A stretch of DNA of 64,000 nt from Tomocerus qinae (taxonomy: Eukaryota > Arthropoda > Collembola > Entomobryomorpha > Tomoceridae): assembly GCA_020055645.1 (NCBI GenBank), contig CM034547.1, positions 29,140,513 to 29,204,512 on the forward strand, read 5' to 3'. The notes beneath the pieces were generated by a model. It was not told where the DNA came from. It worked only from the letters and a program-made list of their open reading frames with translations, and searched no databases. Below, in pieces: positions 1 to 9,093 of this stretch. Every line of letters begins with the position of its first letter. Position 1 is the stretch's first letter. A program made the translations under genes and the position numbers.

Positions 1-2
1 AT

Positions 3-122
3 GATGAACTCACTGCCGCAGGACTGGACATACTTCGAGTGGTGTTGAAAGCGGCTGAAAAAGAACAGTTTTGTTTGACTAAGAACATGTTCTTAGCCTT
101 AATTTACCAATGTGAAAAATAA
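3..122 (+). CDS. possible C-terminal end of an unrecognised gene (partial)
   Basis: An open frame runs from the left edge for 39 codons to a TAA at 120-122. It begins DELTAAGLDILRVV and ends IYQCEK, with a coding-like mix of residues. An AATAAA lies at 133-138, 11 bases after the stop, followed by T/G-rich DNA that could be a downstream poly(A) element. This would suit the last exon of a gene entering from the left. I do not recognise the family, and 39 codons could be chance. The start lies outside the window. Confidence 0.35.
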   Translation, partial: DELTAAGLDILRVVLKAAEKEQFCLTKNMFLALIYQCEK

Positions 123-132
123 TATTGATTGA

Positions 133-138
133 AATAAA
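133..138 (+). terminator. candidate poly(A) signal AATAAA
   Basis: The hexamer AATAAA follows the stop of the left-edge open frame by 11 bases, and a T/G-rich stretch follows near 160-180. AATAAA is common by chance in AT-rich DNA, so it only supports the partial gene weakly. Confidence 0.3.
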
Positions 139-630
139 TTTGTAAAAGCCATACATGAATTGTTGTTGTGTTCTTTTTTGAATAGGTGATGTACATTTAC
201 TTGCATATTACATCTTATAACATAATTTATATAGTCCTAAGAATCACATAGCAATAAGAAACGCTTGCATTAGTACTTGGTATTGCAACGAGTTAATATA
301 TAATAATAAACAATCAGGTATTAGGATCTCTAGAAATACCAACCGCGTGTCATATGTAAAAGGGCATATATACGAAATGCATTATATAGATTTACTAGCA
401 TAGTAATGTAATTGCATACACTTAGGGGCAGAATGAGGTTCGAAGGGTTGCGTAAGAAGGATGACATCAAAAACGTTGATAATACGTTTGTAGGGGGATA
501 ATAAGGTATGTTAGTAATCGTATACGTAATTTACAAAAAATGCTCACACTAGTGTTTTACGAGAGTATCGGTATTCAGTGAAAGAAGGAGGGTGCGGAGG
601 GTAGGAAGAAGATGTAGTTCAATTTAGAAA
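139..630. other. AT-rich non-coding stretch
   Basis: I see no credible coding frame, RNA gene or repeat with clear boundaries here. The sequence is AT-rich with short TA-rich runs. Confidence 0.5.
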
Positions 631-778
631 AGTTTCTCAGCGCACGCACATCATGTGTTACTATGTTTGTCATGTTTATCGAGGGGTGAGTAGGAGCAGG
701 AGTAACATTTGTTTAGTAACAAAAAGTTTCTCAGCGCACGCAAACCATGTGTTACTGTGTTTGTCATGTTTATCGAGG
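631..778. repeat. two-copy tandem duplication, period about 94 bp
   Basis: A block starting AGTTTCTCAGCGCACGCA at 631 recurs at 725 with only a few differences. Each copy runs through CATGTGTTACT and TTGTCATGTTTATCGAGG, and the copies are divided by a diverged spacer. The 74-residue open frame across it (653-877) runs on into the purine minisatellite and is not credible as a gene. Confidence 0.8.
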
Positions 779-787
779 AAACTTAGG

Positions 788-965
788 AAAGAGGAGGAAA
801 ATGAGGAGAATAATGAGGAAAATGAGGAGAATAATGAGGAAAATGAGGAGAAAAATGAGGAGGAGAGGAGAAAATGAGGAGGAGAGGAGAAAATGAGGAG
901 GAGAGGAGAAAAATGAGGAGGAGAGGAGATAAATGAGGAGGAGAGGAGATAAATGAGAAGGAGAG
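788..965. repeat. purine-only minisatellite
   Basis: Two linked arrays lie end to end. First come GAGGAGAATAAT/GAGGAAAAT-type units. From about 859 come five copies of a 19-20 bp unit, GAGGAGAGGAGAAAATGAG, that drift to a GATAAATGAG variant. One strand is almost pure A and G. This creates long antisense frames (770-988 and 783-1103) made of Ser/Leu/Pro/His, which I do not treat as genes. Confidence 0.9.
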
Positions 966-1156
966 TTTTTTTGGTTTAGCAATAACACTATAAGAATAAA
1001 ATAAACTACACATTATTGGACTCATAGGGGAAATAGAAGTAAACATCTGGCGAGGGAGGGAGATATAAATAGAATTGACTGAATATTTTAGAGACACTAC
1101 CATTTGCTTCTGTTTAATATTCGGAAATTAATTATTATGTGCATGTAATATTCGAT

Positions 1157-1366
1157 AAAGATGCTACGCATTGAATTATATAGATGCTACGCATTGAATT
1201 ATATAGATGCTACATATTGAACTATATAGCTGCTACATACTGAATTTTAACTATAGGGATAGTACATAGTGAATTATAATTATAGAGATGCTATATTATG
1301 AAATATAATTATAGAGATGCTATATTATGAAATATAATTATAGAGATGCTATATAGTGAATTATAA
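1157..1366. repeat. AT-rich minisatellite, 23- to 29-bp units
   Basis: Units of the type AGATGCTACGCATTGAATTAT repeat about every 23 bp. They then change to a longer form, ATAGAGATGCTATATTATGA, repeating at about 28-29 bp. Neighbouring copies are nearly identical while the ends differ, the pattern of an array that grew by local duplication. No coding frame is credible. Confidence 0.85.
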
Positions 1367-1572
1367 TGAAGAGAGAGGTTATAGGGTGGATATACTTATT
1401 GGGTAGACAACCAACTCCTTGCAAGGGAAGGGTACGTACACTTGAGTGAGCAGAGTAGTAAAGCATGCAGAGATTTGAAAAGTCGTGGTAAATTAATGCG
1501 GCACGGAACGGCGTCCCTTGGGAATGCATGGGAAGCACATGTTCCGAACGTCTATTACTCTAGTGTAGTTAG

Positions 1573-1602
1573 GCGGGATAGCTCAGTCGGCCATCAGGTT
1601 TT
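1573..1602 (+). pseudogene. tRNA-Lys-like 5' half (fragment)
   Basis: The bases GGATAGCTCAGTCGG match the D-arm and A-box part of an animal tRNA-Lys, and CATCAGG then TTTT follow roughly where the anticodon arm would start. No acceptor-stem partner and no B box (GGTTCRANTCC type) follow within the next 100 bases, so it is not an intact tRNA. It could be a pseudogene fragment or the head of a decayed tRNA-derived SINE. Confidence 0.4.
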
Positions 1603-1781
1603 GGAGGAAGCATCTCAGTCCACGTCGTCCTGTGTTAAGTTTGGGGGTCATTATTTGGGGGGTGGGGTAAAAATTTTGGGTGGGGAGGGTGGTGGGGTAG
1701 TATAGGTACTTAGTGTAGTGTGTGTGTGTAGTGTGTTATAGAAGTCTGTAGTTATAGTGAATAGATAATTCAATAGAATTG

Positions 1782-1975
1782 TGATAGATGAAGCAGAGGG
1801 TACTAACGGAGCAGGATGAGACAGCGTGGTAAGCACATGGAAAGCATGCAGCATGGAATATATAGTACATTACAGTTGGGATAGATGGAGCAGAGGGTAC
1901 TAGGGCAGCAGCAGGGAACGGCATGGTAAGCACATGGCAAGCATGCAGCATGGGAATCACATGTTCTACTCAAGC
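1782..1975. repeat. two-copy tandem duplication, period about 99 bp
   Basis: A block starting GATAGATGAAGCAGAGGGTACT at 1782, here shortened to its first 22 bases in description only, recurs at 1881. Both copies continue through GGTAAGCACATGG and AGCATGCAGCATGG. Related scraps near 1500-1550 and 1976-1995 share GGGAAGCACATGTTC-like words, so the family was once longer. No gene is visible. Confidence 0.75.
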
Positions 1976-2092
1976 GAGAGCAGCATGGAAACCACGTGAA
2001 GTAGTGTGAGTATGAAGTATAGCATTGTGAGGTGATGAAATTATATCATTGTAAGATAGGGAAAAAATACATGGGGCGTCTAGGCAGCAGTT

Positions 2093-2202
2093 CAAGCTTG
2101 GGAAAGAGGGGCTAGTGGTAGCAGCGAATCAGCAGAGACTAGGGCGGAGCAGCAGCCAATCAGCGGAGGCTAGGGCGGAGCTACAGCTTGGGTAGGGGGA
2201 CT
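2093..2202 (+). promoter_or_regulatory. GC-rich upstream promoter repeats with a CCAAT box
   Basis: A 31-bp unit is repeated in tandem at 2124 and 2155. Each copy has the form GCSAATCAGCRGAGRCTAGG followed by GCGGAGC. The second copy holds a CCAAT box at 2156-2160, and both carry a GGGCGGAGC GC-box-like word. The flanking AGCTTGGG words at 2093 and 2184 are also duplicated. The base composition stands out from the AT-rich surroundings. It sits just upstream of the TATA/Inr/DPE core and probably serves it. Confidence 0.55.
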
Positions 2203-2208
2203 GGGAGG

Positions 2209-2272
2209 TATAAATAGCGGCACTCGGGGAGCAGCAGCTCAGTCGTGCCTGATGCTCCGACCTGGAAGGTTC
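2209..2272 (+). promoter_or_regulatory. Pol II core promoter: TATA + Inr + DPE
   Basis: TATAAATAG is at 2209-2217 and the arthropod initiator TCAGTC at 2239-2244. With A+1 at 2241, the TATA box starts at -32. GGTTC at 2268-2272 falls exactly at +28 to +32 and fits the DPE consensus RGWYV. All three elements with correct spacing are unlikely by chance. The predicted transcript starts into a C/T-rich leader with no long open frame. Promoters of this type are common in arthropod LTR retrotransposons, but a host gene promoter is also possible. Confidence 0.65.
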
Positions 2273-2328
2273 TCTCTCCTCTCTCCTCCTTTGCTTGCTT
2301 GCTTTTATGGCTTTACCGCTCTTAGGAA

Positions 2329-2364
2329 TTGGCGCCTAGCTTGACTTGGCGCCAATCTGGTAGG
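2329..2364 (+). other. possible retroelement primer-binding-site region
   Basis: TTGGCGCC occurs at 2329-2336, and again at 2346-2355 as the palindrome TTGGCGCCAA, followed by TCTGGTAGG. The pattern TGGCGC..TC.GGTAGG resembles, from memory, the tRNA-Ser-type primer-binding sites of some insect gypsy-like elements. It lies about 106 bases after the predicted start, a reasonable R-U5 length. No gag or pol follows, so if it is an LTR the element is truncated. A GC hairpin (GGGGCTCCGCCCC) follows at 2378-2391. Confidence 0.3.
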
Positions 2365-2459
2365 GCCTGGTGGGTTGGGGGGCTCCGCCCCTCAATCCAA
2401 TCTATTAATAATTCAGTCTAAAGGCAAGCTACGTGCTCTCAAACTTAATGTACCCCCCT

Positions 2460-5400
2460 ACTATTGTGAGTAAAAACACGAAAATAATAATGTCAAATGA
2501 CTGCTCATTCTGTCTACCTTTTAATTTCAACTTTATTCAAGTATCCTTTGAGAACTGATCTATTCTTTGTCTGGTCAACATACATCTTGTAGAGTGAATT
2601 GACCTGGGGAATTGGAACACAATTATCCCCTTCTTGGAGTAATACAGAAAATATATATTACTTTGTTTTCTCTATCGTAGAAAATATTCCTTATGATGAT
2701 GGAACCGAGTGAATTAAAACAAAACAGAAAGAAAAACTGCAATTCTGTCTCTTTTAAAGTACATAAAGATGCCTACTTGATAGTGTGTACTTTACTTGAC
2801 TTTAGATAAAGCAAATTACTAAAAGACATTCTTGAATCGGAGTTATGACTAGAACATCAAGGTTGTTAAAGAACGTTATGACATCGGTAAATAACATTTT
2901 GACTTTACTTAGCCTCTGAGTCAGTGGAGAGTGACCTAACCGTAGCTTTCGTATCATTTTCCTCAAAAATGGTTCCTAGGGATTGGTATGCATGAAGTAG
3001 ACAAATGGCAGTTCTTGCTTTGATTTATATGATCCTACTTTTATGTTTAATGTATCAGTAAACATTTTGATTATATGAGAAATAAAACTTTCACTTCCTT
3101 TCGTCCACTTTGAGCGAGGAGCTGAAAAGAAATAGAGTTTCTGTAAATAGCGATCTCTGTATTTAGCTTTAGAAATGAAAGAAGAATAAAATGATTGAGT
3201 AGGGCAGTATACTGTTTGTTAGTATTTGTACACATTTAATGTACCTATGAACTACGTAGTAAATGTGAGTGTACTTTTTTTCATCTTTTACTAAAGTAAC
3301 CAGAGACTCTTTTCATTTTGTTTCATCCAATTCAAGATGAATGCACTTGAGATTTTTCCTTTTATCTGTACATTTTTTCAAGAGAACGAAAACAGTATAT
3401 TTTGTGTCTATATATCTTCCTTCCTTTCTCTCTGTCCACCACAAACCTTTCAAATTTGGGTATATCTATACTACTCCACTTCACTAAAAGTGAACTACTA
3501 CAACACTTTTCGTGGAACCTGGTCATTTCCTAACTGACACTTTCTACCGGTACTTTTTAACCCATAACCTCAATTCTAATATCAAGAAATATGCTTAAAA
3601 ATGCAATAAATCCCATTCTGTCCACAAATGATACTCAAAGAACTTCTATTTGCTTTATTTATAAACCAGCATGAATTTAATTAAAAATTCTTGCGTCTTA
3701 AAAAGATATTTAACACTGAAAAATGGAAATTATTGCAGCATAGACCTTTCTTAATTTCGATCGGAATGATTTACTATTTTACCAATGTCTGTTAACAGTC
3801 AGTCATATCCAAGTATTTATAGACAGTGCTACAGGATTTATTTGGACATTGGTCGAGTTAAGGCCCCTAAGGTAGGAATTGTCTGAGTAAATCTCCACAG
3901 TATAATATCTGCCTAAGTGCCAGTACCAATTTATCGGTAAAGAAAAGTCAAGAAGACAAACTATAGTTTGAAAGTTAATAAAAGCTAACAAAACCCATAC
4001 ACGGTTTGTAGACGACCACATCTTTGGTTGCCAGACACCGCACACAGGAATCGGCTAGCTACCCACTTACTATAGTATTTATGTACATACTTTCTTTCTG
4101 TTTGACTTCTTGACTTAAAATATAATGAAATTTTATGTTCTCTGGTCAAATCAAATCTTCAAACCAAATCTTCCTTCCACTTACATAACATATAGAATTG
4201 ATGAAATAAATACAACATCCATGCCAAAAATAGTGATCAAAGTGTACAATTTTAACCGCAGATATTTTCCCTATTTACAATACTCCAGTTTTACATACGT
4301 ACTGCTTTTATGTGACAATTTTAATACTGAACTATGAATCTCAAAACTAAGTTTTAGCTGCTTGCCACTTTCTACTGTAAATTTTATTACCAACCTAACT
4401 CAGCATTAAATCTAATCGGCACTGAATTTGTTTTATTTGACCCATTATCAAAATGATTGACGCTAACGAGGCAGAGTCTGTAAACAATTTCGTTTAAAAA
4501 TTCGGGTAGCTATCTGCAGTATGTTATAAGGTACTTTTTGTGGAGTCCGAAGTTTAATGAACTATTGATTTTCGAACATTAATAATAACCGTGGACATGC
4601 AGAGAGTTAGACATGCACTATAGATGTCATATCACACTTTCTATATGCAGAACTTTCACTTTGGCCCTTTGTCTCCAGGAGCCATAATAGGGAAATTTGA
4701 AGTTGGGAATATAGCAATGTATTATGTTTTTCATAATATTGTTATGTGTCTGGTAATCTAGACTATACAGCTATATATTATGTTACTGAAACACGGAGAC
4801 CGAAATGTTGATATCCCTCGTTTCTCTTATTACTGAAACACTATATTTTCCTCGTCTTATTTATTGTATGGCAAGCAGAGCAGAAGATACTACAGTAATA
4901 TAAAAAGAGTGATGCTTTGAGCAGTCTTGCAATTCTATTTTCCAACACTAAACTTCGGGGGGAGAGCAACATAGTTTCTGTTGCTTATAATTTTGCTCCG
5001 CTACTATTTTAGGTACTTTACCGTCACTTTATTGACTTAGCCTCATTTTATTTTCGACTATATGGCATTTTAGCAGTTGTTGGAACTTTGTTCAATTCAT
5101 AATAAGATCTAACGTAATGGAATTTCACTTAATGTAGGTCAGAGCGACATTTAGGGGAGCAAAATACACAGCTGGTGGTTATTTTATTGGTTCTTTTCAG
5201 ATAAATCATCTTCCCACAGCCCAACGACAGCCAGCTCTACTGAACTTATAACCGATACAAAAGTGCCCTATTCCTCGTAAATAATGTACTATTGGGAATA
5301 AAACGAGAACACAAATATAAAATAATAAAAAGTATGACATATTCGACAACTTTATTTAAAATAACCTGTCACTGTCAATAGTTGTGCCATTGACAGTAAT

Positions 5401-6983
5401 CATCTTCCATTTTTTCCGAGCAAGTACATTTTTATTTATTTATATTTTCCATAACGTGATATAGTATTTGTAGTTACAGGTAGCTCTGCAGGATATATTT
5501 TATGATGATATCAGTGCATGTTTAGTTTATAATTCAATTTAGGTTAGGCCGTAGCAAGCAATGGTACTTTCGGTTCGTATAATTTAATTTCAACTTCAAT
5601 TTATGAAAGGTAGTCTAAAATTACTCAAAGCGAAGGAAGATTTAACCTGTGTTATTGAAGTACATCATGTATGGCTCATATTGAAAATTGAAAATCTCGT
5701 TATCTTTGAATCAGCAAGTCGTCATCCTAATTACTAGAGTGGGAGCACTACTGTGAAGAGCAGATGTTACTTTTATGCTAATTACATTTATGGAGTGCTT
5801 AATAATATCCACGCTCTCCAATCTGCAGCGTCTATATACCTCTAGCTCTATTTAAACTACCAAGCTCTCTAAAAATCATTTTACGAGCAACATCATCTAT
5901 AGATAGGTAGCATTGGCAGATGTGCGTGTTCTAAATTGATTACTTATTCTTCCCACGTGTATGGATATTATTACTACATATTTCGCAAATGCATTTGATT
6001 TCGAATCTAGGATATTCATGTTTATGTTCCTGAAAATATCTCTTTTTATCTTGCTGTTTAATTGAAATTCACTGAGGAATAAAATTGTACTGCTGCTGCT
6101 CAAAATGAAAAGCATTTGGTTTTCGGTATCTCGAATGCCTTGTGTAAAATAGTATTTTGAATTTTTGCAACGTAGTAGAGTAGGATAAAAAAGCAATAAG
6201 TAATACCTATTTGTTCCCGTTTATGTATTAGATAGTAATTTGATCATCTTGAAGTTATTAGCTTTTGAGTTTAGATTGCTTATATTATTATGTCAAGGAA
6301 CTGAATTTACATTTTCCATACAAGATCCATAATAGAAGACTCATTAAGAATATGGAAATATCTAGAGCATCCCTTTAAGATTCGATTTGCTCAGCATTTG
6401 GTAGGTACTTTAACTCTATTAACAAATTGCTACTTTAAGTAAGGTTCAACGGTTCGGTGACGTAGATCAGTCGCAGTGAATGGGTAATTCGAGATTTGAG
6501 TTGGTAATTGCAATACAATAAAGTCCCATCAGATTCCCAAATTTTTTAATTGTAAATTACAGATAGTAATGACCACGGCAGAAATATGCATAAAAGTGGT
6601 GGGTATAACCTGTGGTAGGGCGTATAATGGAGTTTACTGTGGTGAAATAGATTTAAATCCTGGATGGTCTGGCTGGAGATTAATTATTGTATGAAGGACC
6701 CCATGAAAGGTTTAGTACTCACTCATTCAATTCCTCTTTGTGTAATTTCTACGTGTAACTTGAAACGGGAATGAATGTAAACGGTGAAAGGCGCAGTTCT
6801 CTCCATTTCATCTTCTTTCTCCGTACTTTCCTGCTGCTAGTTGAAATTGAATGGGCAATTCCTTGCCTTCCTTGCTCAGCTTAATAAAATTCTATATGTT
6901 CATAAAGGGCAGTAATAGTTTGATTCGAATTCTCTCAGGATTATACTAATACGCATTACAGAGCTATAGTCGTATACATATAC
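2460..6983. other. long non-coding stretch
   Basis: The sequence is AT-rich with only short chance frames; for example, those at 3337-3537, 4125-4337 and 5897-6196 show no domain or splice context. A small perfect hairpin (CTGTCAAT/ATTGACAG) lies near 5370-5395. I see no gene, RNA or bounded repeat. Confidence 0.5.
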
Positions 6984-6992
6984 CTACATAAT
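6984..6992 (+). repeat. 9-bp target-site duplication, left copy
   Basis: CTACATAAT directly abuts the left end of the MULE-like element and is repeated exactly at 7889-7897. A 9-bp duplication is the usual size for Mutator-like elements. Confidence 0.85.
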
Positions 6993-7250
6993 GATTCACC
7001 CCCGAATTGTCAACCCTTTTTTGTCAACACACGAAAAATTTTTTGTCAACACCAAGTTTCTTTATTGTCAACATAACCAAGGCCATGTTGTCCTGTTTTG
7101 TCAACAGCAATTATTATTCAATGCAATATTTTAAAAGAATTAGTCCCGGTAAATAATCAGTCAAGTAAAAATCATGTAAAAAGTAATGCTAGATCACTTG
7201 TAAAGTGTAAATCAGATCATTTCATCTCACAAAAATATTGTAACAATTTT

Positions 7251-7520
7251 TCATAATTTGTCCGCTATCGTATAAATCCACTCCGAAAATGACGTTTTTG
7301 ATTTATTGCGAACTATTTTTTTAGGCGTTTGGTATACTTTATTGAAGGTCCCATCAGCAATCCAAGTTTCACAGGAGTATAACTTTTTCAGATTATTTGC
7401 GGTTGTAAATATTAACATCTCGTTGCTTGAGTTACCGTCATACCACATAAATGGATCGCCTCTCAAAGTTTCGAAGTCCGATAAATTCAAAAGTGACACA
7501 TGTTGAGGATCTCGAAACAC
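7251..7520 (-). pseudogene. MULE-type transposase fragment
   Basis: An 89-residue frame contains ETLRGDPFMWYDG, then MLIFTTANNLKKLYSCETW and IADGTF. The order 'LRG-PF--YD', 'ILIF-T---L-LL', 'WFADGTFK' is the N-terminal entry to the catalytic region of MULE/FLYWCH-type transposases, where the Asp of DGTF belongs to the DDE triad. After about 15 more residues (YQTPKKIV) the similarity stops, and the rest of the DDE domain is absent. The frame sits inside an element whose ends and 9-bp duplications independently indicate a MULE. Confidence 0.75.
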
Positions 7521-7640
7521 ACAATCGTTAACTGTTAACTTTGTAGGAGTGAATGTACTTTTTTAGCAAATGTTCTGGTGGAAGTAGTGCCTGCGTTTCT
7601 AAATCTTGATCTCTAGTAAACTGCATCGTAGATCAGATAT

Positions 7641-7745
7641 TTAAATAACTGATACCGCAAAGAATGTTAATGCACACCGCCGTAAGTTACACCGTCGTGT
7701 GCAACCACACTCATATTTGTTATTCCTACTTCTCAAATAAAGACT
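7641..7745 (-). pseudogene. possible FLYWCH-like zinc-finger scrap of the MULE
   Basis: The minus strand reads LYLRSRNNKYECGCTRRC then NLRRCALTF before a stop. Aromatic and basic residues followed by paired cysteines resemble a decayed FLYWCH zinc finger, which often precedes MULE transposase domains. It lies on the N-terminal side of the transposase fragment in the same orientation, as expected. The match is weak and could be chance. Confidence 0.25.
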
Positions 7746-7888
7746 TGTACCTACGAAAAAACTTGTGTTGACAAAAAGTCTAAATGGGTTGATTTGTGTT
7801 GACAAAAAGGTGTTGACGACCAAAGGGGTCAAAATTGTGTTGACAATTCGGTGTTGACAAAAAGGTGTTGACAATTTGGGGTGGTCCC

Positions 7889-7897
7889 CTACATAAT
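7889..7897 (+). repeat. 9-bp target-site duplication, right copy
   Basis: CTACATAAT directly follows the right end of the MULE-like element and is identical to the copy at 6984-6992. Confidence 0.85.
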
Positions 7898-8673
7898 ACA
7901 TATCTACCTGCCTGCACCAGTAGTTCTTATCCTATCTAGTGGGTACCTTCGTTTCGTATCACCATTTTCTGTTTTAATTGTAATATGAACGATTCAAAGT
8001 TTTGCCTGTGAATCCTATTCCCTACTACTTTGCATTCTCTTTCAAACGGCACCATTTTCATTGATGTCCTTTTATTTCATCCTCCATGAGCCTGTTTCGT
8101 GACTGGTCAGGTTGTTAACTCTCGTAATTAGCTCCTGCTCCTCACATAAAATTTCGGACTCCTGCAATGCTCACAAAAGATATTTCGAATGTATAATAAA
8201 GCTTTGAGCACAGCCATTTTAATTTCAGCTCACCATTTTCCACAAACTACTCCCAATGATTGTAAACCTTGCTTACTACGGAACAGATAACTCAACAAAT
8301 CGAGATTAGTCTTGTTTATTTAAAACCTTTTAATCATTCGCTAAGCTATTGCTGTTGTCTGAAAAACTCTCATTCATCGAATATCCCCTGCTATGAGTTT
8401 CAATTCAACTGTTTTTATTAATTTGTTTTGCTGCATGCCTAATAGTCAAGCACCATAATCAAACTCAATTTTATTCGAGTAGAAAAACGATTCACAGAAA
8501 GCCATTTTCTAATCCCTGCCTTTTTCTTTTATTTTATTGCGGTAATTCTGATTTACGAAGCAATTCACTGCTCCTCAATAGTAAATTATGCTTTGACAAT
8601 TAATATATATCCAGTGTCCATAGATAGCCCTTTCGCCTCGACCCTTAACTTCGTTAGATGTAAATATAATATA
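7898..8673. other. non-coding spacer between two transposons
   Basis: AT-rich DNA with no credible coding frame or RNA gene; I see nothing in it. Confidence 0.5.
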
Positions 8674-8675
8674 TA

Positions 8676-9091
8676 TGACGCAGTAAAAGATGACATTTCG
8701 AGAAATTTTAACAGAAACTAGCCAACGGCGACACCCAAAGTTTTTAAATGCATTTAAAACTTCAAAAATTAATGAATATGGTGAAGTAAGATATTTTTCT
8801 GATGTAATATTAATAAGTATTTTAATGTATTACTAAACCAAATTAAAAAACTATAATTTAATGTTGGACATTACAGTTTAAAACTAATTTATTTTGTAAC
8901 AGGAAGGCATTAGAAAGTTGAAAACATTTTTTCAGGATTTATAACTATAAATGTCAGAAAAATGTTCTATTTGACCAAATTGACTTATTTTTCAGTTGTA
9001 AATATACTATTTAATACGTTTAAAAATTTTGGATATCACAGTTGACTAGTTTGTGTTAACATCACCCGAAATGTCACCTTTAACTGCGACA
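8676..9091. mobile_element. foldback MITE, 416 bp, TA flanks
   Basis: The left end reads TGACGCAGTAAAAGATGACA and the right end, inverted, TGTCGCAGTTAAAGGTGACA. The match continues inward through TTTCG, TTAACA, AAACTAG, CCAAA and TTTTTAAA, so each arm extends at least about 90 bp, with weaker pairing to about 200 bp. Nearly the whole element can fold on itself. TA lies on each side (8674-8675 and 9092-9093), the target duplication of Tc1/mariner-type elements, although TA alone is weak evidence in AT-rich DNA. No transposase is encoded. Confidence 0.75.
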
Positions 9092-9093
9092 TA

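Larger units (their letters stand above)
6993..7888 (-). mobile_element. decayed Mutator-like (MULE) DNA transposon, 896 bp
   Basis: The ends are inverted copies. The left end reads CACCCCCGAATTGTCAACCC then TTTTTTGTCAACAC; the right end, read on the minus strand, gives CCACCCCAAATTGTCAACAC then CTTTTTGTCAACAC. Exact 9-bp duplications flank it. About five TGTCAAC motifs point inward on the left (near 7008-7105) and six on the right (near 7764-7876), which suggests subterminal transposase-binding sites. The interior holds a minus-strand MULE transposase remnant at 7251-7520 and possibly a second scrap at 7641-7745. At under 1 kb it cannot encode a full transposase and is a deleted, non-autonomous copy. 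Confidence 0.85.

Noticed and set aside
783..1103. 106-codon minus-strand frame
   Set aside because: It is the antisense translation of the purine minisatellite, a repetitive Ser/Leu/Pro/His string.
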